Origin: Anaerolineales bacterium
Lineage (GTDB): Bacteria > Chloroflexota > Anaerolineae > Anaerolineales > DRMV01
Assembly (NCBI GenBank): GCA_026991215.1
Contig: JALXBY010000225.1
Coordinates: 1-5,177 of the forward strand
DNA length: 5,177 nt
Direction: 5' to 3'
The notes beneath the pieces are model-generated. The model was not told the DNA's origin, ran no database searches, and worked only from the letters and a program-made list of their open reading frames with translations. Made by a program: the position numbers and the translations under genes. The first letter of the stretch is position 1; the number at the start of each line of letters is the position of its first letter. Shown one piece after another: positions 1 to 5,177 of this stretch.

Positions 1-738
1 GTATTGGTTCAGGGTGCGTCGCCCCACACCTTCGAACCCCTGCCCCAACAGGCCCGCGCCCTTTCCCAGGCCCAACTTGTGGTGTTCAACGGGCGGAACC
101 TGGAACCCTGGGCGCCCCGCCTGGTCCGCGGCGTCCCGCCGGGGGCCAAAATCCTCTACGTCACCGAATTGCCTGCGTTTCAAAAGGCCCCGTACCCGGA
201 AAACGCCCATCTCTGGATGGACATCCGCTGGGCCAAGGTGTACGTTGAGGTCATACGGGACGCGCTGCAAAGTCTGACCCAGGACCAGGCCATGCACGAG
301 CGTTTTGGGCAACGGGCGCAAGCGTACCTTGACCGCCTGGACGCGCTGGACCGGGACCTGAAGCAGACCTTCGACCAGGTGCCCGCGGAACGGCGCAAGG
401 TCGCGGTGCTGCACGCGGTGTGGGAACCCTTCCTGAAACCCTACGGCTTCACCCTGCTCCCCCTGTTCCCGGAAGGCTACCAGACCCACGCCGCGGAGGA
501 GCCTTCGCCCAGGGACCTCATCCGCTGGCTGGAGGCCATGCGGTCGCAACGGGTGACCGTGCTCGTGCTGGAGGCCCAGCACCCGGTGGCCGTGCTGGAA
601 CGCACCGCCCAGGAAGCCGGCCTGACCGTGCTCTACCTGGACCCGCTGGGCGGCGCGCCGCCCCGCACCACCTATGAGGCCATGATGCAGGAGAACGCGC
701 GCGCCCTGGTTCAGGCCCTGCAGCAGGCTGCGCCGTGA
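1..738 (+). CDS. Metal (zinc-type) ABC transporter substrate-binding protein, ZnuA-like, 5' partial
   Basis: This is the extracytoplasmic metal-binding subunit of a Zn/Mn ABC importer (cluster 9, ZnuA/TroA/PsaA family), which hands metal to the permease encoded downstream. The reading frame is open from base 1, and the first visible residues (VQGASPHTFEP) match the conserved first-ligand motif that normally lies some 50-60 residues into the protein. The signal peptide and true start are therefore upstream of the window. Counting from the TTG at base 4, the likely ligands are His8 (SPHTFEP), His69 (NAHLWMD), His137 (VLHAVWEPFLKPYGF) and Asp213 (YLDPLGG). His at the third position is typical of zinc-binding members, whereas manganese-specific PsaA/MntC proteins have Glu there. 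The His-rich loop seen in some ZnuA proteins between the first two ligands is absent. The stop is 16-28 bases before the ATPase start, so the genes form one operon. The family call is secure; zinc specificity is inferred. Confidence 0.93.
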   Translation, partial: VLVQGASPHTFEPLPQQARALSQAQLVVFNGRNLEPWAPRLVRGVPPGAKILYVTELPAFQKAPYPENAHLWMDIRWAKVYVEVIRDALQSLTQDQAMHERFGQRAQAYLDRLDALDRDLKQTFDQVPAERRKVAVLHAVWEPFLKPYGFTLLPLFPEGYQTHAAEEPSPRDLIRWLEAMRSQRVTVLVLEAQHPVAVLERTAQEAGLTVLYLDPLGGAPPRTTYEAMMQENARALVQALQQAAP

Positions 739-756
739 ACCGCAACCCATTGCCAT

Positions 757-762
757 GAGGTG
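757..762 (+). promoter_or_regulatory. Ribosome binding site deciding the ATPase start
   Basis: GAGGTG lies 4 bases before the ATG at 767. The alternative in-frame ATG at 755 has no purine-rich sequence upstream (it is preceded by accgcaacccattgcc), and its own G overlaps this site. This favours 767 as the real start, although the spacing is slightly short. Confidence 0.55.
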
Positions 763-766
763 CCCC

Positions 767-1570
767 ATGCAAGGCCCGCCTGCCGACGTCCCCGCCGTGG
801 AAATCCAGAACCTGACCGTGGAACTGAACGGCCATCGGATTCTGGAGAATGTGACTTTCAGCGTGCCCCAGGGCGCGTTTTGGGCCATCCTTGGCCCCAA
901 CGCCGCGGGCAAGACCACCCTGCTCCGCACGATTTTGGGGCTGATTCGGCCCGTGCAGGGCCAGGTGCGGGTGTTCGGGCACCCGGTGGGGCAGAGCAAC
1001 CGCTGGCGGCGCTGGATTGGCTACGTGCCGCAACAGCACACCCAGGTGCGCCGCTTCCCCCTTCGCGCGGCAGAAGTGGTCATGCTGGGGCGCTACCGCG
1101 GCTGGCGTTTCCTGCGACCGCCCACGGAGGAAGACCGCCGGGCCGTGCACCAGGCCCTGGAGATGGTGGAGATGGCCCACGCCGCGGGGAAGCCCTGGCA
1201 CGCCCTTTCCGGCGGCGAACGGCAGCGGGTCCTCCTGGCCAGGGCTTTGGTCAACCAGCCCCGCCTGCTGCTACTGGATGAACCCACGGCCGGCGTGGAC
1301 GTGGCCGCGACCCGGACCCTGTACGCGCTCCTGCAAAGCCTGCACCGTCAGGGCATCACCATCCTGATGGTCTCCCACGACGTGGGCGTGGTGGCCGAGG
1401 TGGTCGATGGCGTGGCCTGCCTGAACCGCCGCCTGGTGGCCCACGGTCGGCCAGAGGAAGTGCTCACCTTAGAGACCCTGGACGAGATGTACGGCTGCGA
1501 AGCCGTGTTCTTCCACCATGGCGAATTGCCCCACCTGGTGGTCCGCCGTCACGGAGGCAACAACCCATGA
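767..1570 (+). CDS. Metal ABC transporter ATP-binding protein, ZnuC-like
   Basis: This is the cytoplasmic ATPase of the metal importer, which hydrolyses ATP to drive zinc (or manganese) uptake through the neighbouring permease. All nucleotide-binding motifs are present, numbered from the ATG at 767 (267 residues): Walker A GPNAAGKTT at 43-51, Q-loop VPQQ at 87-90, signature LSGGERQR at 147-154, Walker B LLLLDEP at 167-173, a D-loop around AGVD at 175-178, and the switch His in SHD at residue 204. The C-terminal tail (EMYGCEAVFFHHGELPHL) resembles the usual end of ZnuC/MntB-type ATPases. Walker A has Ala where Gly is more common, a tolerated variant. An ATG four codons upstream at 755 is possible but lacks a ribosome binding site. 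The stop overlaps the permease start by four bases, implying translational coupling. Family and role are secure; the exact metal is inferred from the binding protein. Confidence 0.95.
   Translation: MQGPPADVPAVEIQNLTVELNGHRILENVTFSVPQGAFWAILGPNAAGKTTLLRTILGLIRPVQGQVRVFGHPVGQSNRWRRWIGYVPQQHTQVRRFPLRAAEVVMLGRYRGWRFLRPPTEEDRRAVHQALEMVEMAHAAGKPWHALSGGERQRVLLARALVNQPRLLLLDEPTAGVDVAATRTLYALLQSLHRQGITILMVSHDVGVVAEVVDGVACLNRRLVAHGRPEEVLTLETLDEMYGCEAVFFHHGELPHLVVRRHGGNNP
1553..1557 (+). promoter_or_regulatory. Ribosome binding site for the permease gene
   Basis: GGAGG sits inside the last codons of the ATPase gene, 9 bases before the permease ATG at 1567. Together with the ATGA overlap it supports this start and coupled translation of the two subunits. 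Confidence 0.75.
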
Positions 1571-2367
1571 CCGAATGGCTGGCCTACCCCTTTGTGCAAC
1601 GTGCTCTGCTGGGCGGTGTGCTCATCGGCCTGTTGACCGCGTGGGTGGGCGTGTTCGTGGTCCTGCGGAACATGGCCTTCATGGGCGCGGGCGTGGGCCA
1701 TGCCGCGTTCGGCGGCGTGGCCCTGGGCCTGCTGCTGGGCTGGGACCCCATCCTGACCGCGGGCGTGTTCTGCGTGCTGGTGGCCTGGGCCATTACCGCG
1801 GTGGTCCGCCGCGGCATCCTGGCTTCGGATACGGTCATCGGAATCGCCTTTGCCGCGACCATGGCCCTGGGCGTGCTGCTCCTGGGCATCCTCAAGACCT
1901 CGACCGACGTCTTTGGCTTCCTCTTCGGCAGCGTGCTGGCCATCCAAACCAGGGACCTGGTGTTGCTCTTTGGCCTGGGCGGGGCCATCGTGCTCCTGCT
2001 TCTGGTGTTCCACCGCGGCTTCGTGGCCCTGACCTTCGACCCGGAGTTCGCCCGCGTCATCGGCATGCCCGAAGGCGTGCTGGATTACCTCTTTTCCGCG
2101 CTGGTGGCCCTGACCGTGGTCCTTTCCATCCGCATGGTGGGCCTGATTCTGGCCTCCGCGCTTTTGGTCATCCCCGCGGCCGTGGCCCTGCCGTGGAGCG
2201 ACAACTTCCGCCGGCTGCTGACCCTGGCCGTCCTTGCCGGGGTGCTGGACGTGGTCCTGGGCCTGGCCCTTTCCCTGTTCTTCAACACCCCGCCGGGCGC
2301 GACCATCGTCCTGGTGGCCGCGGGGCTGTTTTTGCTTTCCTGGCTGCTGGCCCGCGGGCGGGCGTAG
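1567..2367 (+). CDS. Metal ABC transporter permease, ZnuB-like (ABC-3 family)
   Basis: This integral membrane subunit of the zinc/manganese importer probably works as a homodimer with two copies of the ATPase. At 266 residues it is the usual family length. Hydrophobic segments fall roughly at 13-33, 43-58, 60-80, 88-109, 130-149, 172-188, 190-209, 217-239 and 243-262, with a short one at 113-126. Family hallmarks are the N-terminal block GVFVVLRNMAFMGAGVGHAAFGG (about 28-50, in the position of the common GDALSHA motif), DVFGFLFGSVLAI (114-126), the cytoplasmic stretch FDPEFARVIGMPEG (157-170), which is the likely contact with the ATPase, and VGLILASALLVIPAAVA (191-207). The Asp of the common GDALSHA block is Ala here; similar GAG-type versions occur elsewhere in the family, so I see no sign of inactivation. 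The start is fixed by a GGAGG site and the 4-base overlap with the ATPase gene. This is the last gene of the transporter operon. Confidence 0.95.
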   Translation: MTEWLAYPFVQRALLGGVLIGLLTAWVGVFVVLRNMAFMGAGVGHAAFGGVALGLLLGWDPILTAGVFCVLVAWAITAVVRRGILASDTVIGIAFAATMALGVLLLGILKTSTDVFGFLFGSVLAIQTRDLVLLFGLGGAIVLLLLVFHRGFVALTFDPEFARVIGMPEGVLDYLFSALVALTVVLSIRMVGLILASALLVIPAAVALPWSDNFRRLLTLAVLAGVLDVVLGLALSLFFNTPPGATIVLVAAGLFLLSWLLARGRA

Positions 2368-2450
2368 CCCACGGCGGCCCAGGCCGGGTGCTTTCCCAAA
2401 TGTGTGAAAAGGCGTGAAGCGCCGCATCAAACCCCTTCTGGGAGGACGGC
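2368..2450 (+). other. Intergenic gap between transporter operon and coiled-coil gene
   Basis: These 83 bases separate the permease stop from the next start. The only structures I see are 4-bp inverted repeats: CGGC/GCCG at 2375-2386 and GGCG/CGCC at 2411-2423. Neither has a T-run after it, so no intrinsic terminator is supported. Bases 2391-2436 are less GC-rich than the surroundings, but I find no convincing -35/-10 pair. Read-through from the transporter operon or a weak promoter here are both possible. Confidence 0.5.
2440..2446 (+). promoter_or_regulatory. Strong ribosome binding site for the coiled-coil gene
   Basis: GGGAGGA ends 4 bases before the ATG at 2451. It is one of the best Shine-Dalgarno matches in the window and fixes the start of the coiled-coil gene, suggesting efficient translation. 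Confidence 0.75.
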
Positions 2451-3632
2451 ATGGCCGAGAACGAATGGGAACAGCGGTTTCGCTGGCTGGAACAGGAACA
2501 GCGCAAGCACCGGGCCCAGGTGGTGACCCTGCAGGATCGGGTGGTCCACCTGGAAGGCCAGATTCGGGCCTTGCAGGAGCAGTTGCGGGGCCTTTCCGAC
2601 GAAATGGGCCGCTGGGCCGGCGTGCAGGCGCGGGTTCAGGCTTTGGAGGAAACCTTGCAACAGGTCCGCAGCGAGTTCGCGCGGCAGCACGAGGTGTTGC
2701 AGGTCCAGATGCAGGAGCGCTGGCAGGCCCTGCAGCAGGAATTGCGGAGCCACGTCTCTCAACTGCAGGGGGAGGTGAACGAACTGCGGGAAGCCCTGAA
2801 AGCCCTGTCCGCGCTGGAACACCGCCTGGCGCGGCGGGAAGAAGCCGAAGACCAACTGGCCCGCAGGATCGACCGCGTGGACGCGGCCCTGCAGGAACTG
2901 GAACGGCTGCTGGAGGAACGCACCCAGGTCATGCGGCTGCTGCAGGAGCACCAGGAGCGGGGCACGCGACGGCTTCTGGAAGTACAGAACGACCTGACCA
3001 CCCTGCGCAAGCGGCTGGAGGAACTGGCCGGCGCCCAGTCCGTCCTGGGCCAGAGCCTGCAGAAGATGCAGGCCCGCCTCCAGGAACTGCGCCAGATGGA
3101 GGAAGAACGGCGGAAGGAGCAGCGGGACTTCCTGGAAAAGGTCAACCGGGAGCAGGCCGAACGGGAACGGCAGTGGAAGGCCTGGGAAGCCCGCTTCCAG
3201 AGCCTGGAGGACATGGCCAACCGGCTGGAGGCCCAGATGCAGGCCATGGACGCGTTCCGCCGGGAACTCAACCGGGCCAAGGACCGGCTGGAGGACATGC
3301 TGGAACGCATGGAGCGCCGGATGCACGAAATGGCCGAAATGCAGCGGCTGGCCCAGGAGCAATTCCGTCAGGAATGGGTCACCTTCAAGGCCGACGAGCA
3401 AAAGCGCTGGACCGCGTTCCAACTCACCTATGAGGAACAGCAGCAAGAGGTCCTCCGCCGGCTGGACCAGCACCAGCAGACCATGCAACAGCACGAGGAC
3501 CAACTCACCCAACTCCAGGACGGCCTGGCCATGGTCCAGGAGCAAATCCACAAGCACCTGACCTCCCTGGCCGAACTGGTCCACGCCTGGGTGGACGAGT
3601 ACGAACGGCTGTTCAGGGCCTTGCAGATTTAG
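2451..3632 (+). CDS. Uncharacterised long coiled-coil protein
   Basis: I do not recognise this 393-residue protein as a named family. It has no signal peptide and no membrane segment, so it is probably cytoplasmic. Almost the whole length is predicted helix rich in Gln, Glu, Arg and Leu. Clear heptads appear, for example V24, L27, V31, L34, I38, L41, L45, L48 and again L182, L185, L189, L192. There are no prolines and no cysteines, and only nine glycines (36, 47, 53, 57, 107, 171, 194, 200, 358), some of which may mark hinges. No Walker motifs or globular head are visible, so it is not an SMC ATPase despite the likely superficial similarity of the coil. The C-terminus (SLAELVHAWVDEYERLFRALQI, 372-393) is less charged and may be a small capping or interaction element. 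A strong ribosome binding site precedes it, and selB follows after only 32 bases, so co-transcription with selB is likely. A structural, scaffold or segregation-like role is conceivable but not shown. Confidence 0.85.
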   Translation: MAENEWEQRFRWLEQEQRKHRAQVVTLQDRVVHLEGQIRALQEQLRGLSDEMGRWAGVQARVQALEETLQQVRSEFARQHEVLQVQMQERWQALQQELRSHVSQLQGEVNELREALKALSALEHRLARREEAEDQLARRIDRVDAALQELERLLEERTQVMRLLQEHQERGTRRLLEVQNDLTTLRKRLEELAGAQSVLGQSLQKMQARLQELRQMEEERRKEQRDFLEKVNREQAERERQWKAWEARFQSLEDMANRLEAQMQAMDAFRRELNRAKDRLEDMLERMERRMHEMAEMQRLAQEQFRQEWVTFKADEQKRWTAFQLTYEEQQQEVLRRLDQHQQTMQQHEDQLTQLQDGLAMVQEQIHKHLTSLAELVHAWVDEYERLFRALQI

Positions 3633-3655
3633 CCCGTACCTGCCTGAGGCCTGTT

Positions 3656-3660
3656 GGAAG
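3656..3660 (+). promoter_or_regulatory. Weak ribosome binding site for selB
   Basis: GGAAG lies 4 bases before the ATG at 3665. It is a poorer match than the sites of the transporter permease and coiled-coil genes, so selB may be translated at a low level or depend on translation of the gene just upstream. Confidence 0.4.
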
Positions 3661-3664
3661 CACC

Positions 3665-5177
3665 ATGTCCCAGCACGCCCCCCGTTACCGGGTGGTCTGC
3701 ACCGCCGGCCACGTGGACCATGGCAAATCCCGGCTGGTGGCCGCGCTCACCGGGACCCATCCCGACCGGCTTCCCGAAGAACGCCGGCGGGATATGAGCA
3801 TCGACCTGGGCTTCGCTTACCTTTCCCTGCCCCCGGACCTGGAAGTCGCCTTCGTGGACGTCCCCGGCCACCGGGACTTCATCGAGAACATGCTGGCCGG
3901 GGTCGGCGGTGTGCACGCAGCCCTGCTGGTCGTCGCGGCCGATGAGGGGGTGATGCCCCAGACCCAGGAGCACCTGGCCATCCTGGAGATGCTCCAGATT
4001 CCCCAGGGCTTGGTGGCCCTGACCAAAATCGACCTGGCCCCCGATGCCGAATGGCTGGAGGCCGTGGAGGAAGAGGTCCGGGACCTGTTGCAGGGGACCT
4101 TTTTGCAGGATGCGCCCTTGCTTCGAGTTTCGGCCCAAACGGGGGAAGGCCTTCCGGCCCTGCGGGGCGCGCTGGCCCGCCTGTTGCAGAACGTGCCCCC
4201 CAGTCCCAACACCGGCCGCCCCCGGCTGGCCGTGGACCGGGTGTTCGCCCGGCCCGGCTTCGGTACCGTGGTGACCGGGACCCTCATCGACGGTGCCTTG
4301 CAGGTGGGGGACCCGGTGGAGGTGCTGCCCGCCGGGGCCGCGGCCCGCATCCGGGGGATGCAGGCCCATGGCCGCCCCATTCAGCAGGCCCAGCCGGGCA
4401 TGCGCCTGGCCCTGAACCTGGCCGGCATCCCCCACCACGCCCTGCAGCGGGGCGACGTGGTGGCCGCGCCGGGCGCGTACCGGCCCACTACCCGTATCGA
4501 CGTACACTTGCGGATGTGGGACCGCGCACCGGCCCCCCTCCCCCACATGGCCTGGGTCAAACTCTTCGTGTGGAGCGCGGAGGTCATGGCCCGGGTGCGG
4601 CTCCTGGGCCGGGATACCCTGGCTCCCGGCGAGGAAGCCGTGGCCCAACTGGAACTGACCCGGCCCGTGGTCGTGGCCCCGGGGGACCGGTTCATCCTGC
4701 GCCGGCCTTCCCCCGATGCCCTGCTGGCCGGCGGCCGGGTGCTGGACCCCCACCCCCGCTTCAAGTACCGCAAAGGCGACCGTAAAGCCCGGGAGCGCCT
4801 GCAACACCTGGCCCGGATGGGCCAGGTGGGGCTGTGGCGCCGCCGGTTGGAGGCAGGCGAGGTGTTGGGGGAAGCCGAGGTAACCGCGCTGCTCCCCATG
4901 CCGGAGCGGGAAGCCATTCTCGCCCAGGCCCTGCAGGAGGGCTGGCTGCAGCGCATCGACGCGGGGGGCCGCGCCTTTTACGTTGCTTCCACCTACTGGG
5001 AACAATGGCAACAGCGCGCACTGGCCGCCCTCCGTGCCTTTCACCAGGAACACCCCGCCCGCCCTGGGATGCCCAAAGCCACATTGCGCACCCATCTGGG
5101 TCTGGAGAAGCCCCTTTTCGACGCGCTGCTCCAGGCGATGGCCGCCCAGGGCCGCGTTCGCGTGCAGGGTTCGGTGG
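3665..5177 (+). CDS. selB: Selenocysteine-specific translation elongation factor SelB, 3' partial
   Basis: SelB is the GTPase that carries Sec-tRNA to the ribosome and binds the SECIS hairpin so that UGA is read as selenocysteine. The frame is open for 504 codons to the window edge; SelB proteins are usually about 600-640 residues, so roughly 100-140 residues are missing. GTPase domain (1-175): P-loop GHVDHGKS at 15-22, switch I region DMSIDLGFA at 43-51, DVPGH at 65-69 with the catalytic-type His69, TKID at 120-123, SAQ at 156-158. Domain II (about 185-255) contains VDRVFARPGFGTVVTGTL; Asp191, Arg192 and Arg247 probably match the residues implicated in selenocysteine recognition in E. coli SelB (Asp180, Arg181, Arg236). 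Domain III spans about 272-362. Winged-helix segments begin near 370, and a second starts at FHQEHPARPGMPKATLR (459-475). The SECIS-reading C-terminal winged helices are outside the window. Odd residues are Arg23 (usually Thr), Ser45 in switch I (usually Thr) and DVPGHRD where DVPGHER is common. Identity is secure. Confidence 0.95.
   Translation, partial: MSQHAPRYRVVCTAGHVDHGKSRLVAALTGTHPDRLPEERRRDMSIDLGFAYLSLPPDLEVAFVDVPGHRDFIENMLAGVGGVHAALLVVAADEGVMPQTQEHLAILEMLQIPQGLVALTKIDLAPDAEWLEAVEEEVRDLLQGTFLQDAPLLRVSAQTGEGLPALRGALARLLQNVPPSPNTGRPRLAVDRVFARPGFGTVVTGTLIDGALQVGDPVEVLPAGAAARIRGMQAHGRPIQQAQPGMRLALNLAGIPHHALQRGDVVAAPGAYRPTTRIDVHLRMWDRAPAPLPHMAWVKLFVWSAEVMARVRLLGRDTLAPGEEAVAQLELTRPVVVAPGDRFILRRPSPDALLAGGRVLDPHPRFKYRKGDRKARERLQHLARMGQVGLWRRRLEAGEVLGEAEVTALLPMPEREAILAQALQEGWLQRIDAGGRAFYVASTYWEQWQQRALAALRAFHQEHPARPGMPKATLRTHLGLEKPLFDALLQAMAAQGRVRVQGSV

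Noticed and set aside
755..766. Upstream ATG at 755 as the ATPase start
   Set aside because: No purine-rich ribosome binding site precedes it, whereas GAGGTG precedes the ATG at 767. The four extra residues are not part of the conserved domain. It remains possible.
893..919. Walker A of the ATPase reads GPNAAGKTT rather than GPNGAGKST
   Set aside because: Ala at this position and Thr for Ser are frequent, functional variants among ABC ATPases.
2360..2386. Small inverted repeats over and just after the permease stop (GGGC/GCCC at 2360-2370, CGGC/GCCG at 2375-2386) as a terminator
   Set aside because: Stems are only 4 bp, no T-run follows, and such repeats arise by chance at this GC content.
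1549..2430. Antisense open frame of 293 codons opposite the permease gene
   Set aside because: It is His/Gln/Gly-rich low complexity opposite an unmistakable ABC-3 permease, so it is a codon-bias shadow.
2414..3433. Alternative plus-strand frame of 339 codons overlapping the coiled-coil gene
   Set aside because: Its translation is Gly/Pro/Ala/Arg-rich with no domain, while the other frame has heptads, no prolines and a strong ribosome binding site.
2525..3560. Recurring CTGCAGGA / GAGGAAC-like words in the coiled-coil gene as a DNA repeat
   Set aside because: They are in frame and encode recurring Leu-Gln-Glu and Glu-Glu residues of the coiled coil. The spacing is irregular and the copies are not exact, so protein-level constraint explains them.
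2427..3584. Antisense open frame of 385 codons rich in Leu, Gln and Phe opposite the coiled-coil gene
   Set aside because: Its composition is the mirror of the Gln/Glu/Leu codons of the coiled-coil gene (CAG gives CTG, GAG gives CTC). No supporting ribosome binding site or domain is seen.
3629..5095. Long antisense open frame of 488 codons on the minus strand opposite selB
   Set aside because: It lies entirely opposite a gene with clear SelB motifs, its translation is Gly/His/Pro-rich low complexity without recognisable domains, and such shadows are expected where third positions are nearly all G or C.

Overview
This is a GC-rich window, fully coding on the + strand, and very probably from a bacterial chromosome. 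It carries five genes in the same direction; the first and last are cut by the window edges. The strong G/C preference at third codon positions and a bacterial-type SelB fit a GC-rich bacterium that uses selenocysteine. A Chloroflexota (Anaerolineae-like) lineage is my best guess from the feel of the proteins, but nothing in the window proves it.

Bases 1-2367 hold a compact metal-uptake ABC transporter operon of the zinc/manganese family (ZnuACB / cluster 9). In order it encodes the end of the extracytoplasmic metal-binding protein, the ATPase, and the membrane permease. The ATPase follows the binding protein after a short gap, and the ATPase stop overlaps the permease start by 4 bases (ATGA), so the two are probably translationally coupled. 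The binding protein carries a His-His-His-Asp ligand set, which favours zinc over manganese. It captures the metal outside the membrane, the permease forms the channel, and the ATPase powers transport.

Bases 2368-2450 are a short intergenic gap with no convincing terminator or promoter, but with a strong ribosome binding site at its end.

Bases 2451-3632 encode a 393-residue protein that is almost entirely predicted coiled coil, with no proline and no cysteine. I cannot assign it a function. It is the least explained gene here.

Bases 3665-5177 (running off the end) encode SelB, the elongation factor that delivers selenocysteyl-tRNA to recoded UGA codons. The GTPase domain, two beta-barrel domains and the first winged helices are visible; the last winged helices, which read the SECIS RNA hairpin, lie outside the window. 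This SelB has unusual residues next to the P-loop, in switch I and in domain III.

Overall the window looks like ordinary chromosomal gene content. There is no sign of mobile elements, CRISPR, RNA genes or a defence system. The points that deserve a second look are the unknown coiled-coil protein placed just before selB, and the departures from consensus in SelB.
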